A program made the position numbers and the translations under genes. 64,000 nucleotides of DNA from the NCBI RefSeq assembly GCF_014642915.1, contig NZ_BMJE01000005.1, positions 186,001-250,000 of the forward strand, written 5' to 3'. Source of the stretch: Flavobacterium suaedae (GTDB lineage: Bacteria > Bacteroidota > Bacteroidia > Flavobacteriales > Flavobacteriaceae). The notes beneath the pieces were generated by a model that saw nothing but the letters and a program-made list of their open reading frames with translations, ran no database searches and was not told the origin of the DNA. Of this stretch, positions 1 through 10,080 are shown one piece after another. How positions within the stretch are numbered: the first letter of the stretch is position 1; each line of letters opens with the position of its first letter.

Positions 1-3000
1 TATTCCGGTACGGTAAATTTGTATGGCTTTAATATAGGAGTACTGGCAGAAAATAATATTATTGGTAATACTACTGCTAACCTGGTTGTTAATGGTACAG
101 GGTTTAATAATCAGTCGCTTAATACTACTTTAAAAGGTAATATTAGTAAACTAAGGTTTAACGGATATACTTATAGCAGTATTACAGTAGACGGCAGAAT
201 GAAATGGCCTTATTATAAAGGTGTAATAAACAGTAACGATCCTAACTTGTTAATGTCGTTTGACGGGTTGGTAGATATAAGGAAAAAAGCGAATGAGTAT
301 GATTTCCATGCGCAGATAGATTATGCAGACTTAGCTGCTTTAAAACTTATAAAGCAAGATACTATATCTATTTTTAAAGGAGATTTATTACTTAATGCTA
401 CAGGTAATACTATAAACAACCTTGCAGGTACGCTGCAAATATCCCGATTATCCTATCAAAATAGCAGAAGCAGCTATTACTTTGAGGATTTTTATGTAAA
501 CTCAACTTTTGACGACGATGATATACGAACTATAACCTTTAATTCTACCGATATAATAGAAGGAAGAGTAAGAGGTAAGTTTGATGTTAACCAGTTGCCA
601 AAAGTAGTAGAAAATGCAATGGGTAGTTTGTACACTAACTATTCACCTTATAAGGTTAAAAAAGGACAGTTTTTAGATTTCAATTTTACTATTTACAATA
701 AGATAATTGGTATTTTCCTGCCTGATGTTACATTGGCTAAAAATACCAAATTGAGAGGTAGAATAAATGCAGATAAAGGTGATTTTGTACTGGACTTTAA
801 CTCCCCTAAAATTACACTTAAAGACAATTACTTTAACAATCTTTCGGTTGATATAAACAATAAAAACCCACTTTATAACACCTATATTAGTATGGATAGC
901 CTCCGTACTAAAACCTATAAAGTTTCAGATTTTAACTTGGTAAATGTAACCGAAAGCGACACACTATACCTGCGTTCAGAGTTTAAAGGTGGAGAAGAAG
1001 CAAAAGACTATTTTAATATCAACCTGTACCATACGATTAATAAAGATAATAAATCAGTAGTAGGGCTTAAACGGTCGGAAATTAACTTTAAAGATTACCT
1101 GTGGTATTTAAATGAAGAAAATGAAGCCGATAATAAAGTAATTTTCAATAAAAAACTTACTGATTTTAAAATTGATAAAATCACCTTGTCCCACAACAAA
1201 GAGAAAGTAGAGTTAATGGGAGTAATGAGGGATTCTACATACAAAGATGTAACCCTGAGGTTTAATGAAGTGGCTTTGGAAAAAGTAACTCCCTCTTTAG
1301 GTAATTTAGAATTTGGGGGTAAAATTAACGGAGATATTACAGTAAAGCAGCAGCGTAGTGAGTATAAACCGCAGTCTATGCTTACGATAACAGACCTCCG
1401 TATGAATGATAATATATTAGGAGATTTAGATTTACAAATATATGGTGACGAAAAGTTAAGAAAGTTTAATGTAAGTTCTACAATATTTAAAGATGAAGAA
1501 GAAAAACTATATACTTACGGAAGTATAGATATAGTTAATCAGCAAACAGAGCTCTCTCTTGATGCAATATTTACCGATTTTGATATTAGCTTTTTAGAGA
1601 TTTTCTTAAGTACTATATTCCCTGATATAAGAGGTAATGCCACAGGGCGGGCAGCTATAGTTGGTAATATAAAAGAACCCGAGATAGATGCACGCTTTTA
1701 CCTTAATGATGCAGGGCTAAAAGTAGGCTACTTAAATACTGATTATGCCTTTGAGCCAAACTCAGTAATAGATTTAACCGAAAAAGAGATATTCTTTAGG
1801 AGACCAAAAATGACAGATACCAAGTATAATACTTTTGGTTATCTGGAAGGTAAGGTTACACATAATATGTTTAAAGATTGGGGGCTTGACCTTAAAATAG
1901 AAACTGACAGGCTGGTAGCTTTAGATACAGAAGACTCTGATGATGCAATGTTTTACGGTACTGCTTTTATGGATGGTACAGCTACAGTAACAGGACCTAC
2001 CACAGCATTATACATAGGGGTTAAAGCAAAATCGGCAAAAGGAACCGATATAAAAATACCTATTAATAATACAGGTAGCGGAGGCTCTAACCCTTACATA
2101 GACTTTTTAAGTCCCGAGGAAAAAGAGAAGAAAGGTATAGAACAGGTAGTAGCTAATACCAGGCTGTATAAGGGTATGGAAATGGCTTTTAATTTTGAAG
2201 TAACGCCTGATGCTAAACTTGAAATTATTATAGATAAAAATACAGGGCACGGATTATCGGCAAGAGGAAACGGTAATATGCTATTGGAAATTAATACCCT
2301 TGGTAAGTTTAATATGTGGGGAGATTTCCAGGTAAGTGAAGGAATTTACAATTTTAAATATGCAGGTTTATTTGATAAACAACTTGTAGCGAAGCCCGGA
2401 GGCTATATAAGTTGGGAAGGCGACCCTACGCGCGCAAGGTTAAACCTTGAAGCGGTATATAAAACGCAGGCAAACCCTTCGGTATTGTTAGAAAACGCCT
2501 CATTTAGTCGTAATATACCCGTTGAGGTAGTAATACAATTGACAGGTAACTTAATGCAGCCCGACCATGAGTTCCAGATAAACTTTCCTAATGTAAGCTC
2601 AGTTGTAAAATCGGATTTAGAGTATAGGCTTAATGATCCTGATATGCGCCAAAAGCAAGCGTTATCCTTATTATACCAAAGATCGTTCTTAAGCCCTACA
2701 AATGCTAACTCAATGGCATACGCACCACTGTTGGAAACGGCAAGTAGTTTGTTTAACGACCTGTTTAGTGATGATGACAGTAAAGTACAGGTGGGTGTAA
2801 ATTATGTTCAGGGAGAGCGTAACCCTTATGTAGAAACCAACTCCCAATTAGGAGTAACCCTTTCCTCTCAAATTAATGACAGAATTACGGTAAACGGTCA
2901 GGTAGGGGTTCCTGTAGGAGGCGTAAACGAATCGAGTATTGTAGGGAATATAGAAGCGCAATTCAGGCTTAATGATGATAATAGTTTAAAAGCAAGAGTC

Positions 3001-3279
3001 TTTAACAGAGAGAACGATATTAACTTTCTAGGTGAGGGCATAGGTTATACACAGGGTATAGGTCTTACTTATGAAGTTGATTTTAATACCTTAAACGAAC
3101 TTTGGAGAAAAATTTTCAGGAAAACAGAATTAAAAACAGATAGTGATAGCGGTAACCATATACCGGATTCAGAATTATCTCCTGAATTTATACAATTCTC
3201 AGAAAACAGGAATAAGAAAAAAACTAAGAAGGAAGACAAGGATGAAAAGCCACCGGAAAGGATACCGGAAATTGATTAA
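1..3279 (+). CDS. tamB: TamB/DUF490 translocation and assembly module protein, 5'-truncated by window edge
   Basis: The frame is open from base 1 (first codons encode YSGTVNL), so the true start lies outside the window; the TTG at 19 is an internal leucine codon. More than 1090 residues remain. Long stretches of beta-rich repeats are followed by a C-terminal TamB/DUF490 domain (about residues 740-1010 of the visible part), including a motif like VVIQLTGNLMQPDHEF. The family bridges the inner membrane to the outer membrane and is implicated in outer-membrane protein assembly or lipid transport. The last 40 residues are a charged Lys/Glu-rich tail. A strong hairpin terminator follows, so this is the last gene of its unit. 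Confidence 0.9.
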   Translation, partial: YSGTVNLYGFNIGVLAENNIIGNTTANLVVNGTGFNNQSLNTTLKGNISKLRFNGYTYSSITVDGRMKWPYYKGVINSNDPNLLMSFDGLVDIRKKANEYDFHAQIDYADLAALKLIKQDTISIFKGDLLLNATGNTINNLAGTLQISRLSYQNSRSSYYFEDFYVNSTFDDDDIRTITFNSTDIIEGRVRGKFDVNQLPKVVENAMGSLYTNYSPYKVKKGQFLDFNFTIYNKIIGIFLPDVTLAKNTKLRGRINADKGDFVLDFNSPKITLKDNYFNNLSVDINNKNPLYNTYISMDSLRTKTYKVSDFNLVNVTESDTLYLRSEFKGGEEAKDYFNINLYHTINKDNKSVVGLKRSEINFKDYLWYLNEENEADNKVIFNKKLTDFKIDKITLSHNKEKVELMGVMRDSTYKDVTLRFNEVALEKVTPSLGNLEFGGKINGDITVKQQRSEYKPQSMLTITDLRMNDNILGDLDLQIYGDEKLRKFNVSSTIFKDEEEKLYTYGSIDIVNQQTELSLDAIFTDFDISFLEIFLSTIFPDIRGNATGRAAIVGNIKEPEIDARFYLNDAGLKVGYLNTDYAFEPNSVIDLTEKEIFFRRPKMTDTKYNTFGYLEGKVTHNMFKDWGLDLKIETDRLVALDTEDSDDAMFYGTAFMDGTATVTGPTTALYIGVKAKSAKGTDIKIPINNTGSGGSNPYIDFLSPEEKEKKGIEQVVANTRLYKGMEMAFNFEVTPDAKLEIIIDKNTGHGLSARGNGNMLLEINTLGKFNMWGDFQVSEGIYNFKYAGLFDKQLVAKPGGYISWEGDPTRARLNLEAVYKTQANPSVLLENASFSRNIPVEVVIQLTGNLMQPDHEFQINFPNVSSVVKSDLEYRLNDPDMRQKQALSLLYQRSFLSPTNANSMAYAPLLETASSLFNDLFSDDDSKVQVGVNYVQGERNPYVETNSQLGVTLSSQINDRITVNGQVGVPVGGVNESSIVGNIEAQFRLNDDNSLKARVFNRENDINFLGEGIGYTQGIGLTYEVDFNTLNELWRKIFRKTELKTDSDSGNHIPDSELSPEFIQFSENRNKKKTKKEDKDEKPPERIPEID

Positions 3280-3322
3280 TCCGTAATTATTCTCAAGATA
3301 TTTTTATCAATTACAAAAAAAG

Positions 3323-3354
3323 AGGTCATTATAATGCGATAATGACCTTTTTTA
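3323..3354. terminator. Intrinsic terminator after tamB
   Basis: Perfect 10-bp stem AGGTCATTAT (3323-3332) with ATAATGACCT (3339-3348), 6-nt loop, flanked by an A tract on the left and a T run on the right, so it could work in both directions. Confidence 0.85.
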
Positions 3355-3487
3355 ATATTATAAAACTTAAAAATCGGAAAAAACTTATTAACGAAAACGT
3401 TTGAAATGTTAGGGGATTATTAATAGATTGGATTTTATAATGAATTTATTATATTAAATTATTAGTTTTACAATTAAATATTAAAAA

Positions 3488-4474
3488 ATGTCTATAAATA
3501 TCAAGAAGATAGGAGTGTTAACATCAGGAGGAGATTCTCCGGGAATGAATGCAGCTATAAGGGCTGTAGTTCGTGCTTCTGCTTATTATAATATTGAGTG
3601 TGCCGGTATATACCGTGGTTATCAGGGTATGATTGAAGGTGACTTTAAAGAAATGAACCCACGTAGTGTAAATAACATTATTAATAAAGGCGGAACTATT
3701 CTTAAATCAGCAAGGTCTAAAGACTTTATGACTAAAGAAGGTCGTGAACAAGCACATAAAAACCTTGTTGATAATAATATTGACGCCCTTGTAGTAATAG
3801 GCGGTAACGGTAGTTTTACAGGAGGGTTAGTATTTAATGAAGAATATGGTTTTCCTGTAATTGGTATACCGGGTACTATTGATAATGATATTTTTGGTAC
3901 CAGCTTTACACTGGGGTACGATACAGCGTTAAATACCGTAGTAGAAGTTATAGATAAAATACGCGATACAGCCAGTTCTCATAACAGGCTGTTTTTTGTT
4001 GAGGTTATGGGGCGTGATGCCGGGCACATAGCTTTAAATGCAGGTATAGGCGCAGGTGCAGAGGAAATACTGATACCTGAAGAAGACATGGGACTTGACA
4101 GGTTGTTGGAATCCCTTAGAAAAAGTAAAGCATCAGGAAAACTATCAAGTCTGGTAGTAGTAGCTGAAGGAGATAAAATAGGTAAAAATGTTTTTGAACT
4201 TAAGGACTATGTAGAAGAAAACATGCCTGAATATGATGTACGAGTATCAATACTTGGGCATATGCAAAGGGGTGGAAGCCCAACTTGTTTTGACAGGGTT
4301 TTAGCAAGCCGACTAGGGGTTAAAGCTGTTGAAACATTATTAGAAGGAAAATCAAACTATATGGTGGGGTTACTAAAGGACGAAATAGTACTTACTCCGC
4401 TGGAGCAGGCTGTAAAAGGTAAATCTCAAATAGAAAAAGAATTAATAAAAGTATCTGATATAGTTTCTATATAA
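3488..4474 (+). CDS. pfkA: ATP-dependent 6-phosphofructokinase
   Basis: Phosphorylates fructose 6-phosphate to fructose 1,6-bisphosphate, the committed step of glycolysis, in the cytoplasm. At 328 aa it is the normal length for bacterial PfkA. Visible motifs: ATP-binding GGDSPGMNAAIRA (residues 14-26), GGNGS (105-109), the catalytic GTIDND (129-134, base Asp132) and MGRDAGHIA. A Gly rather than Asp after the GGNG loop fits ATP rather than pyrophosphate as phosphoryl donor. It begins about 210 bp after tamB and precedes gapA by 41 bp with no terminator between them, so the two glycolytic genes are probably co-transcribed. A one-mismatch promoter-like element, AACGTTTG, lies at 3396-3403. Confidence 0.97.
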   Translation: MSINIKKIGVLTSGGDSPGMNAAIRAVVRASAYYNIECAGIYRGYQGMIEGDFKEMNPRSVNNIINKGGTILKSARSKDFMTKEGREQAHKNLVDNNIDALVVIGGNGSFTGGLVFNEEYGFPVIGIPGTIDNDIFGTSFTLGYDTALNTVVEVIDKIRDTASSHNRLFFVEVMGRDAGHIALNAGIGAGAEEILIPEEDMGLDRLLESLRKSKASGKLSSLVVVAEGDKIGKNVFELKDYVEENMPEYDVRVSILGHMQRGGSPTCFDRVLASRLGVKAVETLLEGKSNYMVGLLKDEIVLTPLEQAVKGKSQIEKELIKVSDIVSI

Positions 4475-4500
4475 TCAGAGAAAACAACAATAAACTATAA

Positions 4501-5517
<1,017 letters not shown>

Positions 5518-5529
5518 AAAATTAATTGT

Positions 5530-5571
5530 ATCCCGCTTTTATTACGGTAAAGGCGGGATTTTATTTTTTTA
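5530..5571 (+). terminator. Intrinsic terminator after gapA
   Basis: Stem ATCCCGC (5530-5536) pairs with GCGGGAT (5553-5559), extended by U/A pairs around the loop, followed by a long T-rich run. Confidence 0.85.
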
Positions 5572-5662
5572 TACTTACCCAAATTAACCTAATCTAAACC
5601 CAATAATTACCCAAGGTTTAAATACCAAACATAACTTAACATATAACTAACTCTTATTTATT

Positions 5663-6514
5663 ATGAAATTATTAGTAGACAGCGGGGCTACAAAGGCAGA
5701 CTGGATTGCGCTTGATGAAAATGGCGACCGTCTATTTACCACGCAAACTTTGGGACTTAGTCCGGAAGTTATAGGCAAAAAAGAAGCCTTGGAACGTCTT
5801 AAAGCTCGCTTTGATATTTATAATAACAGAAATGAAGTTTCCAGCTTGTATTTTTACGGAGCAGGTTGCGGAACTGACAGAATGAAGAACTTTATGAAAG
5901 AAGAAGTTTTTCAGGAGTTTTTCCCAAATGCTGAGATATCTGTAAAAGAAGATACTTATGCTGCTGCCTATGCTACTAATCCTACTAGTGAAAAATCTAT
6001 AGTATGCATACTGGGTACAGGTTCTAACTGTAGCTATTTTGATGGTGAAGAATTACACCAAAAAGTACAATCATTAGGCTATATTGCCATGGATGACTGT
6101 AGTGGTAACCGTTTTGGGAGAGATTTAATAAGAGGCTACTATTTCAATAAAATGCCTAAAGAACTGGCGGAAAAGTTTGAAAAAGAGTATGACCTTGACC
6201 CGGATGTGATAAAGCATAACCTATATAAGGAGCCTAATCCAAACGCTTATTTAGCAACCTTTGCTAAGTTTCTTATTCAGAATAAAGATAACAGCTTTAT
6301 AAAAGAAATTATAACAGATGCTATGCAGGTATTTGTAGATAACTATATACTGCAATATGATAATGCATATGATGTTCCTGTACACTTTGTTGGTTCTATA
6401 GCGTTTTACCTTAAAGCAGAACTTACGGAAGTTTTAACTAAGAACAATTTAAAAATAGGTAACGTATTAAGAAGACCTATTGACGGGTTAATTGAATATC
6501 ATAAGCTGAACTAA
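5663..6514 (+). CDS. N-acetylglucosamine kinase-like protein (BadF/BadG/BcrA/BcrD ATPase family)
   Basis: An ASKHA-fold sugar kinase-like protein of 283 aa. The N-terminal phosphate-binding motif VDSGATKADW (residues 5-14) and a second phosphate loop, LGTGSN, near 117-122 fit the family, which in Bacteroidota is usually annotated as N-acetylglucosamine kinase. GlcNAc or another amino sugar from cell-wall recycling is the likely substrate, but the sequence alone does not prove this. mgsA follows after 3 bp, so the two form an operon. Confidence 0.85.
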   Translation: MKLLVDSGATKADWIALDENGDRLFTTQTLGLSPEVIGKKEALERLKARFDIYNNRNEVSSLYFYGAGCGTDRMKNFMKEEVFQEFFPNAEISVKEDTYAAAYATNPTSEKSIVCILGTGSNCSYFDGEELHQKVQSLGYIAMDDCSGNRFGRDLIRGYYFNKMPKELAEKFEKEYDLDPDVIKHNLYKEPNPNAYLATFAKFLIQNKDNSFIKEIITDAMQVFVDNYILQYDNAYDVPVHFVGSIAFYLKAELTEVLTKNNLKIGNVLRRPIDGLIEYHKLN

Positions 6515-6517
6515 GTT

Positions 6518-6892
6518 ATGGAAATAGCCATAATAGCACATGACGGTATGAAAGCCGAAATGGTGCAGTTTTTAAATAAAAATAAAGATATTCTTATTCA
6601 GGAGAATATAAAACTAATTGCTACCGGTACAACAGGTAGTAAAGCTGAAAAGGCAGGTTTTAAAGTAAACAAAATGCTTTCGGGACCAATAGGGGGCGAT
6701 GCACAAATAGCAGCTCGCGTTGCAGAAGGTAAAACCAAAATGGTATTATTCTTTAAAGACCCAATGGCAAGCCATCCGCATGATGCAGATATTAATATGC
6801 TGATAAGAGTGTGTGATGTGCACAATGTGCCACTGGCTACTAATCCTGCTACTGCTGAACTTTTATTGCAGGCTATTTCACAGCAATCATAG
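6518..6892 (+). CDS. mgsA: Methylglyoxal synthase
   Basis: Converts dihydroxyacetone phosphate to methylglyoxal and phosphate, a bypass that relieves sugar-phosphate stress. At 124 aa it is slightly shorter than the E. coli enzyme. Visible motifs: H-D near the N terminus (His9, Asp10), phosphate-binding TGTTGSK (36-42), the catalytic GPIGGDAQI (Asp61) and FFKDPMASHPHDADI (His88, Asp91). It starts 3 bp after the sugar kinase-like gene and sits near pfkA and gapA, which fits control of triose phosphate levels. Its last 20 bp overlap the end of the convergent ridA gene. Confidence 0.96.
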   Translation: MEIAIIAHDGMKAEMVQFLNKNKDILIQENIKLIATGTTGSKAEKAGFKVNKMLSGPIGGDAQIAARVAEGKTKMVLFFKDPMASHPHDADINMLIRVCDVHNVPLATNPATAELLLQAISQQS

Positions 6893-7253
6893 ATATTTCA
6901 ACATTTACATTTTTAGGCAAGCATGCCACCTGAACCGTTTCTCTTGCAGGAGCGGTTTTTTCATTAAAATAAGTAGCGTAAACGCTGTTTATTTTAGCAA
7001 AATTGTTCATGTCACTAATAAAAATAGAAACCTTTACTACTTGTTCAAAGTTCATGTTGGCAGCTTCAAGTACAGCCTTCATGTTCTCCATTACTTGTTT
7101 GGTTTCTGTTTCAATATCACTGGTAATTAGTTCACCTGTTTCAGGGTGTAAAGCTATCTGTCCTGATGTATATAATGTATCGCCGCTAAGTACAGCCTGA
7201 TTGTATGGTCCTATAGGGGCGGGTGCTTTATCTGTAAATATTATTTTTTTCAT
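6873..7253 (-). CDS. ridA: RidA family enamine/imine deaminase
   Basis: Hydrolyses reactive enamine/imine intermediates from PLP enzymes. The 126-aa length matches the family. Residues lining the RidA active site are present: Tyr17 in PIGPYNQA, Arg104 in APARETV and Glu119 in VNVEIS. It converges on mgsA with a 20-bp 3' overlap. lptD lies just upstream on the same strand (14-bp gap), so ridA may be translated from the lptD transcript. Confidence 0.95.
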   Translation of the reverse strand: MKKIIFTDKAPAPIGPYNQAVLSGDTLYTSGQIALHPETGELITSDIETETKQVMENMKAVLEAANMNFEQVVKVSIFISDMNNFAKINSVYATYFNEKTAPARETVQVACLPKNVNVEISMIAVK

Positions 7254-7267
7254 TTTATAGTCCGTTT

Positions 7268-9970
7268 TTAGTTACCAATTACTCTGTCCGGTACTTGACG
7301 TTTATCGTATTTAATATCGCTAAGTACAGATGATTTTATACCGATAAAGAAACTCCAGTATTTGTTGTAACCTGTGGGAACCCATTGGAAATCCATTCGC
7401 CAGCTTAAAAGGTCTCTTTCAAAACGGAGTTGTGTAAATGTTACCCCTTTTTGCACAAAGTCATAACCTGTAGAAAAACCAACTTTCCAACGTGGGGTAA
7501 GGTCTATATTACCCGAAACCATTATAGAGTTACCTGTTATTTTTTTTTGTCGTTTATTGTTATTGTAGGTTAAGGAATAGGCAAGCCTTAAATCCCAAGG
7601 GAGTTTAGCATTAAAAAAGGTGTCGCCTTCACTTTCAGTTTCGTCAATATCATCATCTTCATCAAACATACTGGTACGCCTGTCACTTAAATCGGTAGCA
7701 ACACCAAATAAGTCATCTTCACGACCACCGTTTCTGGCTGTTTGGTTATCCTCATTTTTATTTTTCCCGCTCTTACCATCGTTACTGGAAAGGGAGTAGT
7801 TTAAATTAATGTTAGCACTTGTCATTCTAAACAAGCTACCGCCATTGTTAATATTATAAGTATCTATTCTTTCACCTGCGTTATTAAGTGCATAAGGGTC
7901 TAACGTTGTACCGAAGTTAATGTTCATTTTTTGGTTAAACAGGTTTGTTCCTGCTGTTACCCGTAGGGGCGACCATGCTAATGAATCGGCAGCCATATTA
8001 TAGCTGGTATCAAAGTTAAGGTTATTAAGCAGCATTAACTTTTTAGGCTCTTCATCAGGTTCCTTATCGTTCCTTATTTTAGCCTCAAAGTTGTTATTAA
8101 CTTTAAGTCCTATGTTATTAGAATAGTTTTTACCGGGAGCACCAAAAAGCCCACCTTCAAAACGTGTATAATCCTCATAAGTAGTTCCTGTAGCATCTAT
8201 TTGATAGGTATCATAATATCTTTCAAAGCTAGGAGTGTAGGTATAGGAAACCGATGGACGTATTGTATGGCGTATTGCCTGTATTTTTTTGTCTTCACCA
8301 AAATTAAACGTACCATATATTGTAGTACCTACACTAGATGAAAAGTTATAAGTACGGAAGGTTTCAAAGCCTTTAACGTCTTTGGTTTCAACTTCGTTAG
8401 TATTAGAGTTGTAATAACGCTGTATAGTGTTCATAACCCATGTTTCCTGATAGTTTGTACTGGCAGAAACACTAAAATGCTTAAATACTTTAAAGTTAGT
8501 GCTAATAGGTATAGTGTGTTGCATACCGCTTTTAGCATCTCTAAACATCTCAGGTTTAAAAAATAAAGAGTCAGTAGTTCTTATTCGGTTTTCACCACGC
8601 AGGTTATATTGCAGGTTTACATTTTTTATTATTCCTTTTTTTGGTTCATCTTCAGATGCAAAAGGGAAAATACGGTCCACACTTGCCTGTAAAGTAGGCA
8701 ATGTCATATTTATAACTTCCGTATTAGTGTTTTGACTATGCGTAGCACTAAGCGAGAAATTAACCTGCGGTACGGTTTGGAACGTTTTGGAGTAGGATAC
8801 TGATGATTGTAAGGTATTGTTTAATCCTGCACCTACGTTATTTAGGTTTTGTGATTGCCTGTAATACTGGCTGGAACCTAAGTTTACACTGGCAGAAAAT
8901 CGGGAGTTAGGGTTTGCTTTTGCATCCTGATTGTGCGACCACTGTATATTATACTGTTTCGACCTTGCATAGTCAGGAAAACCCCGTTCACTTTGTATAT
9001 TGTTTTCAAAACGTATGTTTACATTACCATTAAACTTATATCGCTTTGCATAGCTGGACTGGAACCGTAAACCGTAACTACCATTGGTATAGTAATCCCC
9101 TAAAACAGTTAAATCGTAATAATCGCTTAATGCAAAATAATATCCTCCGTTTTGAAGGAAATATCCCTGTCTGTTATTATCTCCAAATGTTGGTACTATA
9201 AAACCTGATTCAGCTGAATCTGTCATTGGGAAAAAGGCAAAAGGTAGTGCAAGGGGAGTGGGTACATCGGCAATTACCATATAAGTAGTACCTACAACAA
9301 CTTTTTTACTGGGAACCAGTTTAATTTTTTTTGTGTAGAAATAATATTCAGGGTCTTCAATATTTTTTGATGTTGTAAAACGTGCGCCTTTTATAAAGTA
9401 TACAGAGTCGTTCTCCTTTTTAGTTACTTCACCGTTAACCCAAAACTCTCCTTGGTTAGTTCGGGAGTTCCATATACGGGCTTTTTTAGTTTCAGTATTA
9501 AAATGAATAGAGTCAGCTTCAACAACATTTTCTCCTTGTTTAAAGTAAGGCAGTTGGCTGTAAGTGCCTGTAGAGTCCTTTATACGTCCGGCAAATATTT
9601 CATTAGTATCATAATTCATTACAATTATGCCGGCTTTAAGCTCTATGTCTTTATATTGCAGTACAGCTTTATTATATAAAGTTAACTGTTTTGTTTCCTG
9701 ATTTAACTCTTCGTAATCCTCAGCTACACGTGTTATAATAGCATCAAGCGAAGACTTACTTTTTTTAACAGTATCAGTTTCAGTGACAATTTTTTGTTCT
9801 GTAGTATCGTTCTTTTTAACAAGAGCAGGTTTTAATTCCTGATTCTTATCGTTTTCAGTTTCAGCGGGTACGGAAATTGATTTATCAGGTATTTCCTGAG
9901 CTGATATTTCTGAAATCCCGATTGTTAGGAAAATTGCTGATAAAACGATATGAAATAACTTTGTGTGCAA
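7268..9970 (-). CDS. lptD: LPS assembly outer-membrane protein LptD
   Basis: Inserts lipopolysaccharide into the outer leaflet of the outer membrane. The reading frame is open to 10060, but I place the start at a TTG at 9970: the sequence from there begins with a typical signal peptide (HTKLFHIVLSAIFL... ending SAQ) and leaves 900 aa. A TAAGTTTG promoter-like element at 10026-10019 lies between the two candidate starts and would exclude the longer form. An N-terminal OstA-like beta-jellyroll region (roughly 90-300) precedes a long C-terminal beta-barrel rich in alternating aromatic residues. An acidic linker (DEDDDIDETESEGD) lies late in the barrel. Confidence 0.88.
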   Translation of the reverse strand: MHTKLFHIVLSAIFLTIGISEISAQEIPDKSISVPAETENDKNQELKPALVKKNDTTEQKIVTETDTVKKSKSSLDAIITRVAEDYEELNQETKQLTLYNKAVLQYKDIELKAGIIVMNYDTNEIFAGRIKDSTGTYSQLPYFKQGENVVEADSIHFNTETKKARIWNSRTNQGEFWVNGEVTKKENDSVYFIKGARFTTSKNIEDPEYYFYTKKIKLVPSKKVVVGTTYMVIADVPTPLALPFAFFPMTDSAESGFIVPTFGDNNRQGYFLQNGGYYFALSDYYDLTVLGDYYTNGSYGLRFQSSYAKRYKFNGNVNIRFENNIQSERGFPDYARSKQYNIQWSHNQDAKANPNSRFSASVNLGSSQYYRQSQNLNNVGAGLNNTLQSSVSYSKTFQTVPQVNFSLSATHSQNTNTEVINMTLPTLQASVDRIFPFASEDEPKKGIIKNVNLQYNLRGENRIRTTDSLFFKPEMFRDAKSGMQHTIPISTNFKVFKHFSVSASTNYQETWVMNTIQRYYNSNTNEVETKDVKGFETFRTYNFSSSVGTTIYGTFNFGEDKKIQAIRHTIRPSVSYTYTPSFERYYDTYQIDATGTTYEDYTRFEGGLFGAPGKNYSNNIGLKVNNNFEAKIRNDKEPDEEPKKLMLLNNLNFDTSYNMAADSLAWSPLRVTAGTNLFNQKMNINFGTTLDPYALNNAGERIDTYNINNGGSLFRMTSANINLNYSLSSNDGKSGKNKNEDNQTARNGGREDDLFGVATDLSDRRTSMFDEDDDIDETESEGDTFFNAKLPWDLRLAYSLTYNNNKRQKKITGNSIMVSGNIDLTPRWKVGFSTGYDFVQKGVTFTQLRFERDLLSWRMDFQWVPTGYNKYWSFFIGIKSSVLSDIKYDKRQVPDRVIGN

Positions 9971-10018
9971 CGCTATTAATACTATTTTTGTAAAAATGTG
10001 GCTTATTTTTTGAAGTGT

Positions 10019-10026
10019 CAAACTTA
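10019..10026 (-). promoter_or_regulatory. Bacteroidota -7 element TAAGTTTG upstream of lptD
   Basis: Minus-strand match to TAnnTTTG, about 50 bp before the proposed TTG start of lptD. No convincing TTG was seen at the -33 spacing. Confidence 0.45.
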
Positions 10027-10080
10027 CGACATTTTTAGTAAAATAAACCACTAATCCCAATTTAACAATAAGGGATTGAA

